The notes under the pieces are model-generated. The model had not been told where the DNA came from. It made no database searches and worked only from the letters and a program-made list of their open reading frames with translations. Shown here piece by piece: positions 54,501 through 64,000 of a stretch of 64,000 nt of DNA; the stretch's first letter is position 1, and the number at the start of each line of letters is the position of its first letter. Source of the stretch: Podospora pseudoanserina (lineage: Eukaryota; Ascomycota; Sordariomycetes; Sordariales; Podosporaceae); the NCBI RefSeq assembly GCF_035222485.1, contig NC_085924.1, forward strand, positions 4,588,001 to 4,652,000, in the 5' to 3' direction. The position numbers were made by a program, and so were the translations under genes.

Positions 54501-56428
54501 TCAGAGTCGGAGATGTGCTCCTGGGCGAGGTCATCGTCGGCCGCGTCATGTTCTTGGTGCGCGGAAAGGGTCTCGGCATCGGCGAGCTCCTGGGTTTTTT
54601 CATCTTCCGGGATGCTCTGAGAATCGACGGTGTCGTCGTCGTCCTGAACCAAGTCCTCTGGTTCCGTTGAAGGAAGAGGGGAGTCCAGCACCTGGTCGAC
54701 ATCGGCCCGAGTGTCTTCGTCATTTGATGCATCTTCAATGATGGGGGTTTGAGGCTGGGAGATGACATCGTCGTCGACTGCGATATCCTCGTCTTCGTGG
54801 ACCTCGCCGTGATCAAACTCTTCCTGTTCAACCTCCTCGTCTTGATCGCCGTCTTGCTCAACTTGCTCGTGCTGGTCGTCCTGCTGAGCCTCGTCTTGGT
54901 CCACCTCGTCGTCCGGAACAGGCTCTTCATGATCAACCTGCTCCTGATCTAGCTCTTGATCCAGCCCTGACTCAACACCCTCGCCATCAGAAACCTGTTC
55001 TTGGCCATCATGCTCTTCATTTTCGTCAAGGTTATCCTCAACGGGCATATCTTGGTCCAGACCAGCCTCTTCATCTTGCAAGGATGCCGATTCATCACCA
55101 GCGACGGATTGATCACCAGTGGAGACTTTAAGGCCAACATCTCCTAGGTCAAGCTCATCAGACTCAAGACCTTGCTCTTCCGCATCATCCGCTCCTGAGG
55201 TAATATCGCCTGACTGGGGATCGTCATTCTCTTCATCGGCAGCATGTTCCTGCGGTCCAGAAACGACAAACTCGAACCGTGGTTGACCTTCGAGATTCTC
55301 TGGCTCGAAATCAGGCTCATCTTCCAATGGCGGGTTTTCTTGGTAGTAGTCATCAAGTGTCTGCCCATCTTCTTCGTCTTCGCCGTACGGGATAGTCGGT
55401 GGAGGGTTGTAGTATGAGCCGAGATCAGCTGTTGTTTGATCATCGTATGGGTTGGAAAGATGTCGTTCTTGATACAGTGAGTGGTCCTCTGGAATGCCAT
55501 CATCTCCGTAGTCCCCGATCGTGAAACCAGGTGAGTCTAGTGGTTCGTCACCTTCGACCTCTAGTTGTGGGGATGCCGGGGGTTGGTATTCTCCTGGAGG
55601 CTCATCGACTGGCGGTTGCGGTGATGGTGATGGCGAGTCTGGTGGTGTAGACAGGATTGATGGCTCTGTCTGTTCTGGCTCCGTTGGAACAGCAACGGGG
55701 ACTGGAACAACCTCATTCTTTTTTGGTGCCTCGACGGTGAAATCCTTCTTGATGCATGGATTTTCCCGTCTCCGCCTCCCATTCTTCCTCGGCCCGTAGC
55801 AGTCCTCCTTTTTGTGATCTTTCCCATCCCTATCCCGGTGCCACTCCAAATTCCAATGCCATGGCCCTCCCTCAGCAACCTTCCTCCCATTCCACGTGCC
55901 AAGATAAATGCTAAACGGGCTAATAACCCAATTCTCCTCGCTGAACGGAGCATTACATTTCTTGCAGGCCGTGTCCTCCGCATAATCCGCCACCTTTGGC
56001 GCCAAAAACCCATTAAAAGCCCCATCATCATCAAAAGCATTAATGGCCTCACACTCCCCACACCTCCACGCCTCGGGAGTCTGATCAAACTCTCCCACAA
56101 CCTTCTTGTCGCTGGTGGCAATCTCCCGTGACCCAGAAGAGTTCACAATCATGCAGTTTGAGCAGTCGACAAAGGCATGATCACACTCCCCGCACACCTC
56201 GAGCGGCTTGAACAAACTGCTCGATGCCCAGCACCTGCAGCATTTCCGCCGCCCGGGCACGCCCTTCCTCTCTTCTTCTGTAAACTCCTCTGGTGATTTG
56301 GCGATAGGAAGTGAAAAGTCCCCTCTCACAAAAGAGATCCCCGGTGCCTTTTCCACCAAAACATTGTCGTGGTGACCACAAGGCCAGACATACTCGATGA
56401 GGTTCGGAGATCGTCGTGTGGGTCCCAT
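45578..56428 (-). CDS. Giant acidic repeat protein with N-terminal zinc fingers (3,616 aa)
   Basis: One uninterrupted 10.85-kb frame. The first ATG is at 56428 (MGPTRRSPN); the 11 codons before it contain none. Residues about 50-175 hold Cys pairs: CCRCW, VCGECDHAFVDCSNC, then WRCGECEAINAF ... ACKKCNAPF, which resembles a RanBP2-type finger with a long loop. From about 300 to 2800 the chain is dominated by Glu and Asp. A DGERxLD-type motif recurs about twelve times between 1130 and 2140, followed by VYEEP-type repeats (about 2280-2430). A Pro/Ser-rich part with a poly-Pro run near 3090 leads to a hydrophobic YLWLLPLMATATLGFGL (about 3165). The basic tail has repeated aromatic motifs (KKKGFFAWF, KKRGFWARLF, KRKGFWARLF, KKKRGLF) at about 3285-3510. 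Likely disordered, possibly a scaffold or tether. Family not recognised. Confidence 0.85.
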   Translation of the reverse strand: MGPTRRSPNLIEYVWPCGHHDNVLVEKAPGISFVRGDFSLPIAKSPEEFTEEERKGVPGRRKCCRCWASSSLFKPLEVCGECDHAFVDCSNCMIVNSSGSREIATSDKKVVGEFDQTPEAWRCGECEAINAFDDDGAFNGFLAPKVADYAEDTACKKCNAPFSEENWVISPFSIYLGTWNGRKVAEGGPWHWNLEWHRDRDGKDHKKEDCYGPRKNGRRRRENPCIKKDFTVEAPKKNEVVPVPVAVPTEPEQTEPSILSTPPDSPSPSPQPPVDEPPGEYQPPASPQLEVEGDEPLDSPGFTIGDYGDDGIPEDHSLYQERHLSNPYDDQTTADLGSYYNPPPTIPYGEDEEDGQTLDDYYQENPPLEDEPDFEPENLEGQPRFEFVVSGPQEHAADEENDDPQSGDITSGADDAEEQGLESDELDLGDVGLKVSTGDQSVAGDESASLQDEEAGLDQDMPVEDNLDENEEHDGQEQVSDGEGVESGLDQELDQEQVDHEEPVPDDEVDQDEAQQDDQHEQVEQDGDQDEEVEQEEFDHGEVHEDEDIAVDDDVISQPQTPIIEDASNDEDTRADVDQVLDSPLPSTEPEDLVQDDDDTVDSQSIPEDEKTQELADAETLSAHQEHDAADDDLAQEHISDSEQYNQASEDGSFQDINQDEVISDNFEEVEYSLKDPESSDENGERPMGTDHEDFQPGQGEVNDDGLYEQDSPEEDFSCEDRQESEYVAEDEEANVEVDRYPDPVDEAVEEEAVHQEDVNLPETNTPENLAHAELSEDDCAEDDYAQGQATPTSDDAFPEDTLKTEDGASDDEARSPHAESFDDEFPDEAETSYENASDGKEELLGQDADECTSAASDDEQVVDEDGAEMTTEDQEEDLPAEDCPADEDQVQYGEEEALAAEDDDYPLEDADEAIEADRSFENSSVDGGFTPQDLTPVESPIRDEFPEGRVQSDREYLDEDDSQSVDDGQVQYEKEAALEDEHIVEEAVAGQEVNYSSGTQDFTDEEAPVDEALYDEDAQDNPPDNDNFVDEDGYASEVPPAEDEICNEEYQPSDQEYFDEDAEFTADDQYDEEPAPENDEYPEDDEQQFTNGEEELNTEALDNDAPPYDEDLPLQENEYQPEEEDLIDGERSLPEDFVEEADGEGFVDHDDSEHDDEEIPVEGQQYEEDSAYEQEEYPSQNGDNQFDEVEPVEDGEYPEDDAQYQEEAPVDDGEYAGEDNALYDEEAPLEDGEYTPQNDEFVDGQRSLDDEVFEGDGIPVDDQPLEDREDEYYDDEHAIDDEAFDKELLQEEPLDEEPTDQETLDEEPIDKELLEEEPLGDEQVDEEGFEEEVSEEVVLEDNAQPEEPRMTEEELRELEEAFDADFLNTISGDLGVLEIPTADDHITFEELHNQKCAESEGDGELDPEAEEVFECEADLEEQQDFDGQEEFEGQDEEEHESQDNFDGQEDFEGQEDLDGDGERSLDIEDEQEYLEDQEHFGDQGELDGNEDLDQQEDFDNQDESQDQEEPQDDQHFDDDGERGSDLEEDQEDFDRQQDYDDQPEFDGQEGVEGREELDAQPEFNDQEEDFEGQEEYQGEDGKRDIFLEAEEGQDLLEEDQEGEYLSGQDEAAEFEDDFNEDELLSELLDEEDDDDLFTVYDDDEEKFAVEKNMYAVLDTPAAAMYGPPGMTHDLGWDEDEDEEEYDEGEEGEEVYGEGEEVYVEGEPLEEPEYLEDGEGEVEEGEFLDEEDGERELDEDEIAEDEEEYVEEGEEEELSEEEYLEGEEEYAEEEGFEGEEQGEGYDEEDGERGLDEEMEEGEFAEEGEYMDDEEEGEYAEGEEEDGYVEGEEGEYGEGEEGEGEFDPEMDGEFEDGERGLDDDEFMDGEGEYVEEGEFEDEGAEFAEGDEFGEEGEFAEEGEFGEEGDFEDGERGLDEDFDGEGAEGEQEFAEGEYQEDGELANSEEFGDEFADGEAAEGEYAEGGYAEDGLLEEDFAEDGERGFDDGEAGEPFEEELAEEEFAQDYPEGELTIISHMTKDNFANNSTGDEFDEEMGEDVGEELGEGDEYAEMGDEFGEEGDRGEDMEFGEEEEEAPFGEEAPFEEEPPFEEEPLFEEEAPVEEEVYEEQIMEEGFDEDPVEEFGEPEEAMYEDATQDEMYDEGDRTLEPMDTGFEDGYRPEPADEPALEEPSYDPESAYEPEPEPASEAEFDRTFEAEPEPEEVYETEPEPVYEPEPEPEVYVEEEIGDYEPELEPEPELEPEQPMEEEFGDAEGEAFAEDVDFVQEDDVVFDEGFQDEEPVEEAFEEPAAEFYEEPVEEFYEEPVDEFYEELAEEVYEEPAEEVYEEPAEEVYEEPLVEEAYEEPVEEVYEEQVEEVYEEPVVEEVHEEPVAEEVYEQPAAEEPAAEEPVTEEPAAEDAYDKPQEEFGEPIQEVYEEQGPEVYGELNEEPVQDLYEEPAQDVYEELAEESYEGPIQQESEEPAQDFSEEPSEEVYAQPDGEAYEEHISQPIEEAADEPVYDDSSAEVYEEPASQEEDGEPTYDEPSHHEPGYEEPASEEEIVQANEQAAAEVYQEQTYEEPDNEPAVEQVSEQYVEDQIYNEATDEYIQEDLEEQPQDATYDEPAQEDFNEPIAPDSQEEYQNMVQEPNQEHGQVPVEQSYEEPGQDLYSGQGWGGDLTEDEAPYTDEQLEYHEELHYQPENDVLPVHPEPTPSYQGPIDNLSPPPSPPLNQPQLEPEIREDESETIIVYSDEEVVYPVAQGIHQALDKESYNPEETSGKPHHTDEQFPRPITPDDDTYGSNALSPSFNNHLKSPAVASNWGRDSQLLSPRPLTPPPEDMQQDVEYVSSPVPGWDASQHRPVTPPDDPHDHEMLSPLTFQQSPLVNSRFTSTELYHQEQDIEEQDDAYDHTGWAGENAMSLPQTPAEVDHIYPAAWPRPPKFPVQQSTRGFAAPPSPKESAQSPAVDTNTYLSEPDSIGDDRRLSEPEFEIINADARNLDTYAPVERSQVSHQMPPQSPQRVSKDYSARQTSVSSVRVESVDYQVPHGRPSIEECMQDEPASPYEDYTYVQPEQIAQDGYDQQQPEYHSYTSSPAIIVQEERVVEQQQYQPPPPPPPPSRPLSLFPKQTHPTEQQTRSANPGLRSNSQDAYQANEPMQLNSVSDNNTQDAATANVTAKHGGNTQKYLWLLPLMATATLGFGLESLEEQYHTSTGKSSGWTFKGLFGFGKQKQSTTETPGSSGNSPIVEQTEQSRPVSQPTPPNATSSRGLNVVQNNTSRTPNLAPQPTNEWNVANDTNVEEPAPKKKGFFAWFGRRDNTVVTDVEAPSPIPQESYEMRNTRQARAMEPTRQSAIYGNMATVERGAQNFQSPHMMAAERLPADKVDEASKKRGFWARLFGKKSQLQKQSPRASPREAVSGGSPDIDAQKPEKRKGFWARLFSRSKKKTQSTDDIEMGKMNTQEDQIARVGRVKSGSPQLMQGPNRRTSAVGAIVGPNARQQQTPRQWQQTIPEYNEAEFDEPPKPKKKRGLFTRSRAKKAATVKNKNKDKGKGKAAQKTDGEWEDIDEQRHKMTPRPPTQPKPARVKKYGAVVGNSEGLAQQHVTGPRQKERGRARTGAAAVNPKNWFWMDVYWK

Positions 56429-56500
56429 CTTGTCCTTCTGTGTGAGTAATTCCACCCTCAACTACCGAGCGTGCGTTCTTTCGTCTGTTTGGCGTGTTAT

Positions 56501-56520
56501 TCTCTCTCTCTCTCTCTCTT
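56501..56520 (+). repeat. (CT)n microsatellite in the leader of the giant gene
   Basis: About nine CT units lie 70-90 bp upstream of the giant gene's ATG (GA repeats on its coding strand), followed by a CAA repeat cluster near 56555-56575. These are probably 5'-UTR or promoter sequences. Confidence 0.75.
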
Positions 56521-58828
<2,308 letters not shown>

Positions 58829-59032
58829 GTGTATCGTCTAAATGGGAGATGACGGGGTCAGATCTTAGTTATTAATGCGGTTTTTGGTAGATAGAGGGGC
58901 TCAGGGCTGGCTAATAAAAGCCAACTTCTTTTCTTGCCCTCCGATTTCGCATTAGCCAGCGGAATGACTCTCCTGCGCAAGAGATAAACAAAACAAAAAC
59001 AAAACAGAAAGTTGGCAGGTGACTTTTAAATC
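58829..59032. other. 3' region of the SDR gene
   Basis: Untranslated and terminator DNA with AATAAAAG near 58912 as a possible poly(A) signal. No gene. Confidence 0.4.
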
Positions 59033-59044
59033 AAAAAAGAAAAA
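59033..59044 (-). terminator. Pol III terminator of tRNA-Lys
   Basis: On the minus strand, runs of five and six T (complement of 59040-59044 and 59033-59038) follow the tRNA 3' end by about 22 nt. Confidence 0.65.
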
Positions 59045-59066
59045 GATTCGTCTAGGACGGGATTTG

Positions 59067-59153
59067 AGCCCGACGTGGGGGTCGAACCCACAACCTTGAG
59101 ATTTCGGAGTACTCCATAAGAGTCTCACGCTCTACCGATTGAGCTAGCCGGGC
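59067..59153 (-). tRNA. tRNA-Lys (CTT) with 14-nt intron
   Basis: Minus strand: acceptor GCCCGGC pairs with GTCGGGC. The D-arm is GCTC ... GAGC. Anticodon stem TGAGA/TCTCA encloses loop CTCTTAA, and the T-arm is GTGGG-TTCGACC-CCCAC. Anticodon CTT is at 59118-59120. A 14-nt intron (TGGAGTACTCCGAA) interrupts just after position 37, the canonical nuclear intron site. All four stems pair, so the gene looks functional. It decodes AAG. Confidence 0.92.
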
Positions 59154-59841
59154 AGGCCAACCAATGTTGTTGTTTCTCCGCGCTGGACATAGCTCCCAAG
59201 GAGCGAATGAAGCATTCCCGCGGCAACCTCCCCAGTGACCTCTGCACTCATGGCTCACATACTCCAAGAGCATATTCAGGGATCTTCGGTGGTACCGAAT
59301 GCCAGCCATGTGGTAAGATATCTCCTCATTTGATCGGAAAAGATGCTATGCATGATCAACCAGTCACAACGTTGATGAGGTGAGATGTGCGATCCCGTGT
59401 TTTCTCCAACCTTTTCATCATGACTGGACGCACACAAGCCAACAGGTGTTCCCGTCAGCACGTCATCGGATTTCCTCAAAGTAATTCCCCAACGCCGCTC
59501 AGCACGTGGCCAATAGACCGAACCAAGCTGTCGGTTGCGAAGTCTTGGATCAGCATCACCAGGTCCAACCAGATTACCAACCATTAGAAAGCGAAGAATG
59601 GTTGCGTTCATTCTGTGGGGCGATGCAAAATATTGGTTGTAAACCCGCCCGATCGGAATTATTCTTCGCGATGACGCTGTAAATCCCGAAGGTGCTGGGC
59701 AATGCAACGTCGTTGTGAGCATGTACATCAGCCTCATGTTGGGAGATATAAGAGATGTGGCAGACGGTTGTCTTGACGACCCGATGACTGGCTTTTATTC
59801 GCAGACCTATCTTTTCAACAAGTGACGGTCTTGGTAACACC
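59154..59841. other. Intergenic, no gene seen
   Basis: About 690 bp between the tRNA and the amidohydrolase. Frames on the minus strand here overlap the tRNA and do not look coding. Confidence 0.5.
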
Positions 59842-61395
59842 ATGCACGCCAGTCATCTTGGGGTCCTCCTCTCGGGACTTCTTGTCTCAGCCAAGAGCGC
59901 CTCAGCTTCATCGATCCTATTCTCCGGAGGCACAATCATTGCCTTTGACCGTGCAACAAACTCTCTCGATGTCATCCGCGATGGCTCTGTCTTGGTAACC
60001 GACGACCGCATCACCAGCGTCTTTGCTGGGTCAATTCCACCCTCTTCGGTCTCCATCCCGTCAGACGTGGAAGAGGTAGACATCACAAACAAAATCCTCA
60101 CTCCCGGCTTCATCGACACCCACCGTCACGGCTGGCAAACAGCCTACAAAACCCTCGGCAGCAACACCTCCCTCGTTGATTACTTCAACCGCTTCGGCGA
60201 GTTCCCCACCGCAGCCAACTACCCCTTCACCCCAGAAGAAATTTACTACAGCCAACTCGCCGGCCTGTACGAAGCCCTCAACGCAGGCGTGACCACCACC
60301 CTCGACCACGCCCACGGCACCTTTTCCAACGCCACCTCCTCAGCCAGCTTCCAAGCCTCCATCGACAGCGGCGCTCGCGTCTTTTGGGCCTACGCTTTCC
60401 ACGAACTAGAAAACTACCCCCTCTCTGAACAATTCGCCCACTACCGCTCCATTTTCACCGAAGCCCCCCACCTTAACACCCCAACCACCCTCGGGATAGC
60501 GTACGACGGCTTCGGTCCCAACCCAAACCAAGAAATAATCTCCACCATCATCTCCCTCACCCACGAAACCAACGCCTCTGTCTTGACAACACACTCCGTC
60601 CAGGGACCATATGGAATCACAAACTCCCCTGAGGACTTCGCCGCCCAGTCTTTATTCACCTCCCTCCCCCCAACCACACCGATCGTCTTCTCCCACGCAT
60701 CATTCCTCTCCGCCGTCGGTGCCCAGCTCCTCCGCACATACAATCACACCATCAGCATAACACCCGAGTCGGAGATGCACTACGGACATACCCACCCCAC
60801 CTCCCATCTAATCCTCGACCGTGCCTCGATCGGGGTGGACACGCATTTCACTTTCTCGACCGATATCCTAACCCAAACACGCATGTGGCTGCAATCTGTC
60901 CGACGGCTCCTCTACGCAGAAGTACTAAACCGTTGGCAGGTGCCAGTTAACAACCCCATGTCTGCGAACCAGGCTTTTTTACTTGCCACGCGGAACGGGG
61001 GGCTGTCGCTGAGAAGAGAGGATCTGGGGATTATTGCCCCTGGGGCGAAGGCTGATTTGGTGATTTGGGATGGAGGGACGGGGCCGAATATGTGGGGGTG
61101 GAGGGACCCGGTTGCGGCGGTGGTGTTGCATGGGAATATTGGGGATGTGGAGGGGGTGGTGGTGGATGGGAGGTGGAAGAAGAGGGGTGGGAAGTTGACG
61201 GATGAGAGGTTTGAGGACGTGAAAATGAAGTTTGCGGAGGTTGCGAGACGGGTGCAGGATAGGGTTGTTGAGGCGGGGGTTGGGTTGCCGGGGGAGGGGG
61301 AGAGGTTTGTGGTTAGTGGGCTGGAGTTTGGGAATAGTACCGTGGTTGATGTGCAGGTTGGGGAGGGGGATGGGTATGGGGGGTTGTTTTTGTGA
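59842..61395 (+). CDS. Secreted amidohydrolase, TRZ/ATZ-like
   Basis: A single-exon frame of 517 residues. The signal peptide is about 1-22, followed by a small beta-sandwich start (ILFSGGTIIAF). Metal-site motif HxH lies at 94-96 (TPGFIDTHRHGW). Further ligand candidates are H156/H158 (DHAHG), H251 (TTHSVQ) and H285 (FSHAS), with an Asp in GVDTHF near 333. LGIIAPGAKADLVIWD near 390-410 is the conserved closing block of the superfamily. Such enzymes hydrolytically deaminate or dechlorinate ring substrates or cleave amides; the substrate is not evident. A secretory signal is unusual for this mostly cytosolic group. Coding-strand wobble bases switch from almost all C to mostly G/T at about 60960. 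Confidence 0.85.
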   Translation: MHASHLGVLLSGLLVSAKSASASSILFSGGTIIAFDRATNSLDVIRDGSVLVTDDRITSVFAGSIPPSSVSIPSDVEEVDITNKILTPGFIDTHRHGWQTAYKTLGSNTSLVDYFNRFGEFPTAANYPFTPEEIYYSQLAGLYEALNAGVTTTLDHAHGTFSNATSSASFQASIDSGARVFWAYAFHELENYPLSEQFAHYRSIFTEAPHLNTPTTLGIAYDGFGPNPNQEIISTIISLTHETNASVLTTHSVQGPYGITNSPEDFAAQSLFTSLPPTTPIVFSHASFLSAVGAQLLRTYNHTISITPESEMHYGHTHPTSHLILDRASIGVDTHFTFSTDILTQTRMWLQSVRRLLYAEVLNRWQVPVNNPMSANQAFLLATRNGGLSLRREDLGIIAPGAKADLVIWDGGTGPNMWGWRDPVAAVVLHGNIGDVEGVVVDGRWKKRGGKLTDERFEDVKMKFAEVARRVQDRVVEAGVGLPGEGERFVVSGLEFGNSTVVDVQVGEGDGYGGLFL

Positions 61396-61840
61396 AGTTG
61401 TTGTAATCATCACTTGGACTGGTCTCGATCCAACAGGCGTCAGGTGTTCAGGGGCAAAATCCATCTGATCTGGAAGCAGCACAGAGAAGGCAGTGATTAT
61501 ATGTTGCTGTCCATGCTAGCAACTTCATTCGGATATATGAGCTATCACGTCTGAATCACTTCCAAATTATCCGCCTGGTCAAACAGAACGGGACGGTTGG
61601 AGCAGGGAAAGCCGCTGCCGTGTCGGTGGTGCCATGGTAATAGAGATATGGGTGCGGAGAAGCGGGGATGACTGAATTCCTGCTCGGGACATAATTCAAG
61701 ATCCCGAAATTCCAGAAGACCTTTGTTATCAACAGGCCTGCCTATCTAGGTGGTAGAAACTTAAAGCAAAGTCAAGTTATCAAGTCAAAGACAGCAGCCA
61801 CAGATTCTTGCACTAGATCTATCTTCGCCATTGACCCACA
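61396..61840. other. Intergenic, no gene seen
   Basis: About 445 bp holding the 3' end of the amidohydrolase and the promoter of the monooxygenase. No coding signal. Confidence 0.45.
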
Positions 61841-63286
61841 ATGGCCCTTGATAAAGTAATAGTCGTCGGTGCCGGCCCCTCCGGCCTCCTCTTGACCCTC
61901 CTCCTCTCCCGGGCCTCCATCCCCGTCGAGCTCATCGAACAGACCGAAGGCCTCGACACCAACCCCCGCGCCAGCCACTACAGCCCCGAGTCCTGCCGCG
62001 AATTCGACCGTGCTGGTATCCTCGACGATGTCCGAGAAGCAGGATTCATCCCTGACGGAGTATCATGGCGAAGACTGGAAGGCGAGGACAAGAGTCGACT
62101 CATCAAAATCACCAACCCGGCCCTCAAACCCGGGGATGACCCAGAATCAGCCGCCTTCAGACATCGCATGGTCTGCCTTCCGTTGCACAAACTGGGGAAA
62201 ATATTGGAGACACATGTGAAGAGTCAAGGCACAGCTGAGATCAAGTATGGTCGGAAGGTTGTCGAGATTGGCGAGGATGCTGACAAAGGCAAGGCTTGGG
62301 TCAAGGTTGAAAAGGCCGATGGAAGCACCGAGATACGCGAGGCAGATTACGTTGTTGGCTGTGATGGCGCGAATAGCATCATTCGGCGGAAATTGTTTGG
62401 TGACTCGGTGTATCCAGGGTATACCTGGGACAAGCAGATTGTTGCGACAAACATCTATTATGATGGGTTCAAAGACGTTGACTTTGATGACAGTCAGTTC
62501 TTTGTGCATCCTGAACATTGGTGAGTCATCAACTTTCTTGATATCGAGCGTTGCCGTCAACTGGTTCTGATATGACTCTAGGCACATGGTTGCAAGGATA
62601 CAGCCTGATGGGCTTTACCGCGTAACTTATGGCGAGATCGGTGGACTCACCTATGACCAACTCAAGGAGAGACAACCAGCCAAATTTCAAGCAATCTTAC
62701 CCGGCAATCCAACCCCTGAGAAATATCAGCTTGTCAACTTCAGTCCGTACAAAGTCCATCAGCGATGTGTTGACAGGATGAGAGTTGGACGCTTCTTGCT
62801 TGCGGCTGACGCAGCCCATCTTTGCAATCCATTGTAAGTCATTATTCGGCCACAGGTCCTAGCAGAAGACCCGTTGCTGACTGCAAACCAGTGGAGGCAT
62901 GGGTTTGACTGGAGGCATCGCAGATGTTGGCAGTTTGTATGACTCCCTTCGCGGCATTGACAACAAGAAGGCAGAGGACTCTATTCTCGACAAATACGAT
63001 GAAGTAAGACGGAGGATCTGGCACGAAGTCATTAATCCTATTTCTACGGAAAACATGCAACGTCTCTTCCAGTACCAAAACGCGAATGAGTTTGTCGACA
63101 AGGATCCGTTGTACAAGCTGGTGAGGGAGATGCAGAATCCCGACAAGAAGCTTGAGAGGGGCGGCCCTCCAAATGCAAGTGTCACTGTTTCCCAGCGGTT
63201 GTTGTGGTCATGAGTCGCTGACATGGTCGAAACAGCCCGGACTGCCACCACTGACGTACGACATGACACAACATTATGTTGCATAA
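61841..63286 (+). CDS. FAD-dependent aromatic-ring monooxygenase (PheA/TfdB type)
   Basis: Four exons: 61841-62520, 62582-62833, 62892-63174 and 63236-63286, giving 421 residues. The N-terminal dinucleotide fold has GAGPSG at 10-15. The DG motif is VVGCDGANS near 190, and the second FAD site GRFLLAADAAHLCNPFGGMG is near 300. These three define the flavoprotein hydroxylase family (PF01494), which uses NAD(P)H and O2 to hydroxylate phenolic rings. The last intron (63175-63235) starts with GCAAGT. Using it restores the family-like tail GLPPLTYDMTQHY, while reading through gives an unrelated end. At 421 residues it lacks the thioredoxin-like domain of longer phenol hydroxylases. Substrate unknown. 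Confidence 0.85.
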
Positions 63287-63746
63287 TCCCGTTGTTACTG
63301 TCGACTGAGACTTTCTCAGCCACTTACGAGTTGCTGGAATTGGGGTTTCAATGTCTTGAAAACTCCCCCGAAAGACCCGCTTCTGGAATGCAAATGCCTT
63401 TTAGCCGGACGGAGGGAATCCCAGAAAGCTGGTAAATACTAGCCACCGTTCTGGGAAGGTCGGAGGTTAAAGCTATGCCAAGTCTTGACGGCTGGTTGCA
63501 TAGCAATGGGTGAATCCTGATATGTAACTGTACCGGGTAACGTTGAGTGGAATGCGGGGAATATCAGAGACATCGTGACGATCTCAATCTCCATATCTGA
63601 ATGTAGGATCCCGATTTTACCTTCACGTGCATGTCAGGCATGGATGGGATGATGACATGACTTTTGATCTTTTGCTCCTCCGCTCATCTCTTCGGTGTTG
63701 ATCCCAAAACATCCCGAAGTGTCAGCTTGCGGCACAAACACCCACC
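63287..63746. other. Intergenic, no gene seen
   Basis: About 460 bp between the monooxygenase and the GH2 gene. A CACGTG-containing block lies near 63625. No coding signal. Confidence 0.4.
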
Positions 63747-64000
63747 ATGCGCCTCCAACCGTTAACCATTGGCGTTTCTGCTGCCGCGAACTTGCATTCG
63801 GTCGCGGCCGACCCGTTGGTATTCCTGAATGGCCAGGTCACGGCCATCCCATCGTGGGACCTCCAGTCATCAGCAGAGATCGGTACAGACCTTGCGGCTC
63901 TGTCGAAAACAGGGGTCGACACCTCATCATGGCACCACATCACCACATCGAAGTGCACTCTAATGGGCTGCCTGATCAACGCCGGGGTTTACAGTGAGGA
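63747..64000 (+). CDS. GH2-family exo-beta-D-glucosaminidase-like, 5' part only
   Basis: The frame from ATG 63747 runs open to the window edge (about 84 codons). A signal-like N-terminus (MRLQPLTIGVSAAANL) is followed by IPSWDLQSSAEIGTDLAALS, then GVDTSSWHHI and KCTLMGCLINAGVYSE. That matches the N-terminal sugar-binding domain of fungal secreted exo-chitosanases of glycoside hydrolase family 2, which remove glucosamine from chitosan ends. The catalytic domain lies beyond the window, so completeness cannot be judged. Confidence 0.75.
   Translation, partial: MRLQPLTIGVSAAANLHSVAADPLVFLNGQVTAIPSWDLQSSAEIGTDLAALSKTGVDTSSWHHITTSKCTLMGCLINAGVYSE

Overview
This window is nuclear DNA of a filamentous ascomycete. 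The evidence is short 47-61 nt GT-AG introns, a CFEM protein, an Ecp2/Hce2-like secreted protein, HET and NACHT allorecognition-type genes, a mannitol-dehydrogenase-type SDR, and long AT-rich blocks in which CpA is almost absent and TpA dominates. That last signature is repeat-induced point mutation (RIP). A Sordariomycete, probably Sordariales, is my inference.

Layout. Bases 1-12,430 are a RIP-degraded Ty3/gypsy chromovirus island: one composite insertion with three LTRs of exactly 404 bp, flanked by the 5-bp duplication AGTGA, preceded by an LTR scrap at the left edge. Bases 12,431-13,740 are AT-rich relic DNA holding a GC-normal islet of about 330 bp. Bases 13,750-17,800 carry two intact genes: a two-helix membrane protein and a secreted phytase-like protein. 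Bases 18,100-41,400 are an accessory stretch. It holds an AAA+ ATPase remnant, a frameshifted small Cys-rich secreted protein, a broken kelch membrane protein, a 1,861-bp RIP-killed Fot1/pogo-like transposon with intact ends, an intact MFS transporter, an intact Hce2-type secreted protein, a broken WW-HET gene, a broken N-terminal domain-NACHT-C2H2 gene and a broken SNF2 helicase. Bases 42,800-64,000 are core-like and intact: a triple-CFEM GPI protein, a 3,616-codon intronless acidic giant, a mannitol-dehydrogenase-type SDR, an intron-containing tRNA-Lys(CTT), a secreted amidohydrolase, an FAD monooxygenase with a GC-AG intron, and the start of a GH2 enzyme.

How it fits together. The contrast between neighbours is the main message. 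Between the repeat islands, most large genes (AAA, kelch, HET, NACHT, SNF2) carry one- or two-base indels, and three carry in-frame stops of the kind CpA-to-TpA change creates. A 10.85-kb ORF in the same window is uninterrupted, so poor sequence quality is an unlikely general explanation. The most novel object is the giant acidic protein. It has N-terminal zinc-binding pairs, about 2,500 residues of Glu/Asp-rich sequence punctuated by a recurrent DGERxLD-type motif, a hydrophobic segment, and a basic C-terminal tail with repeated aromatic KRGFWARLF-like motifs.
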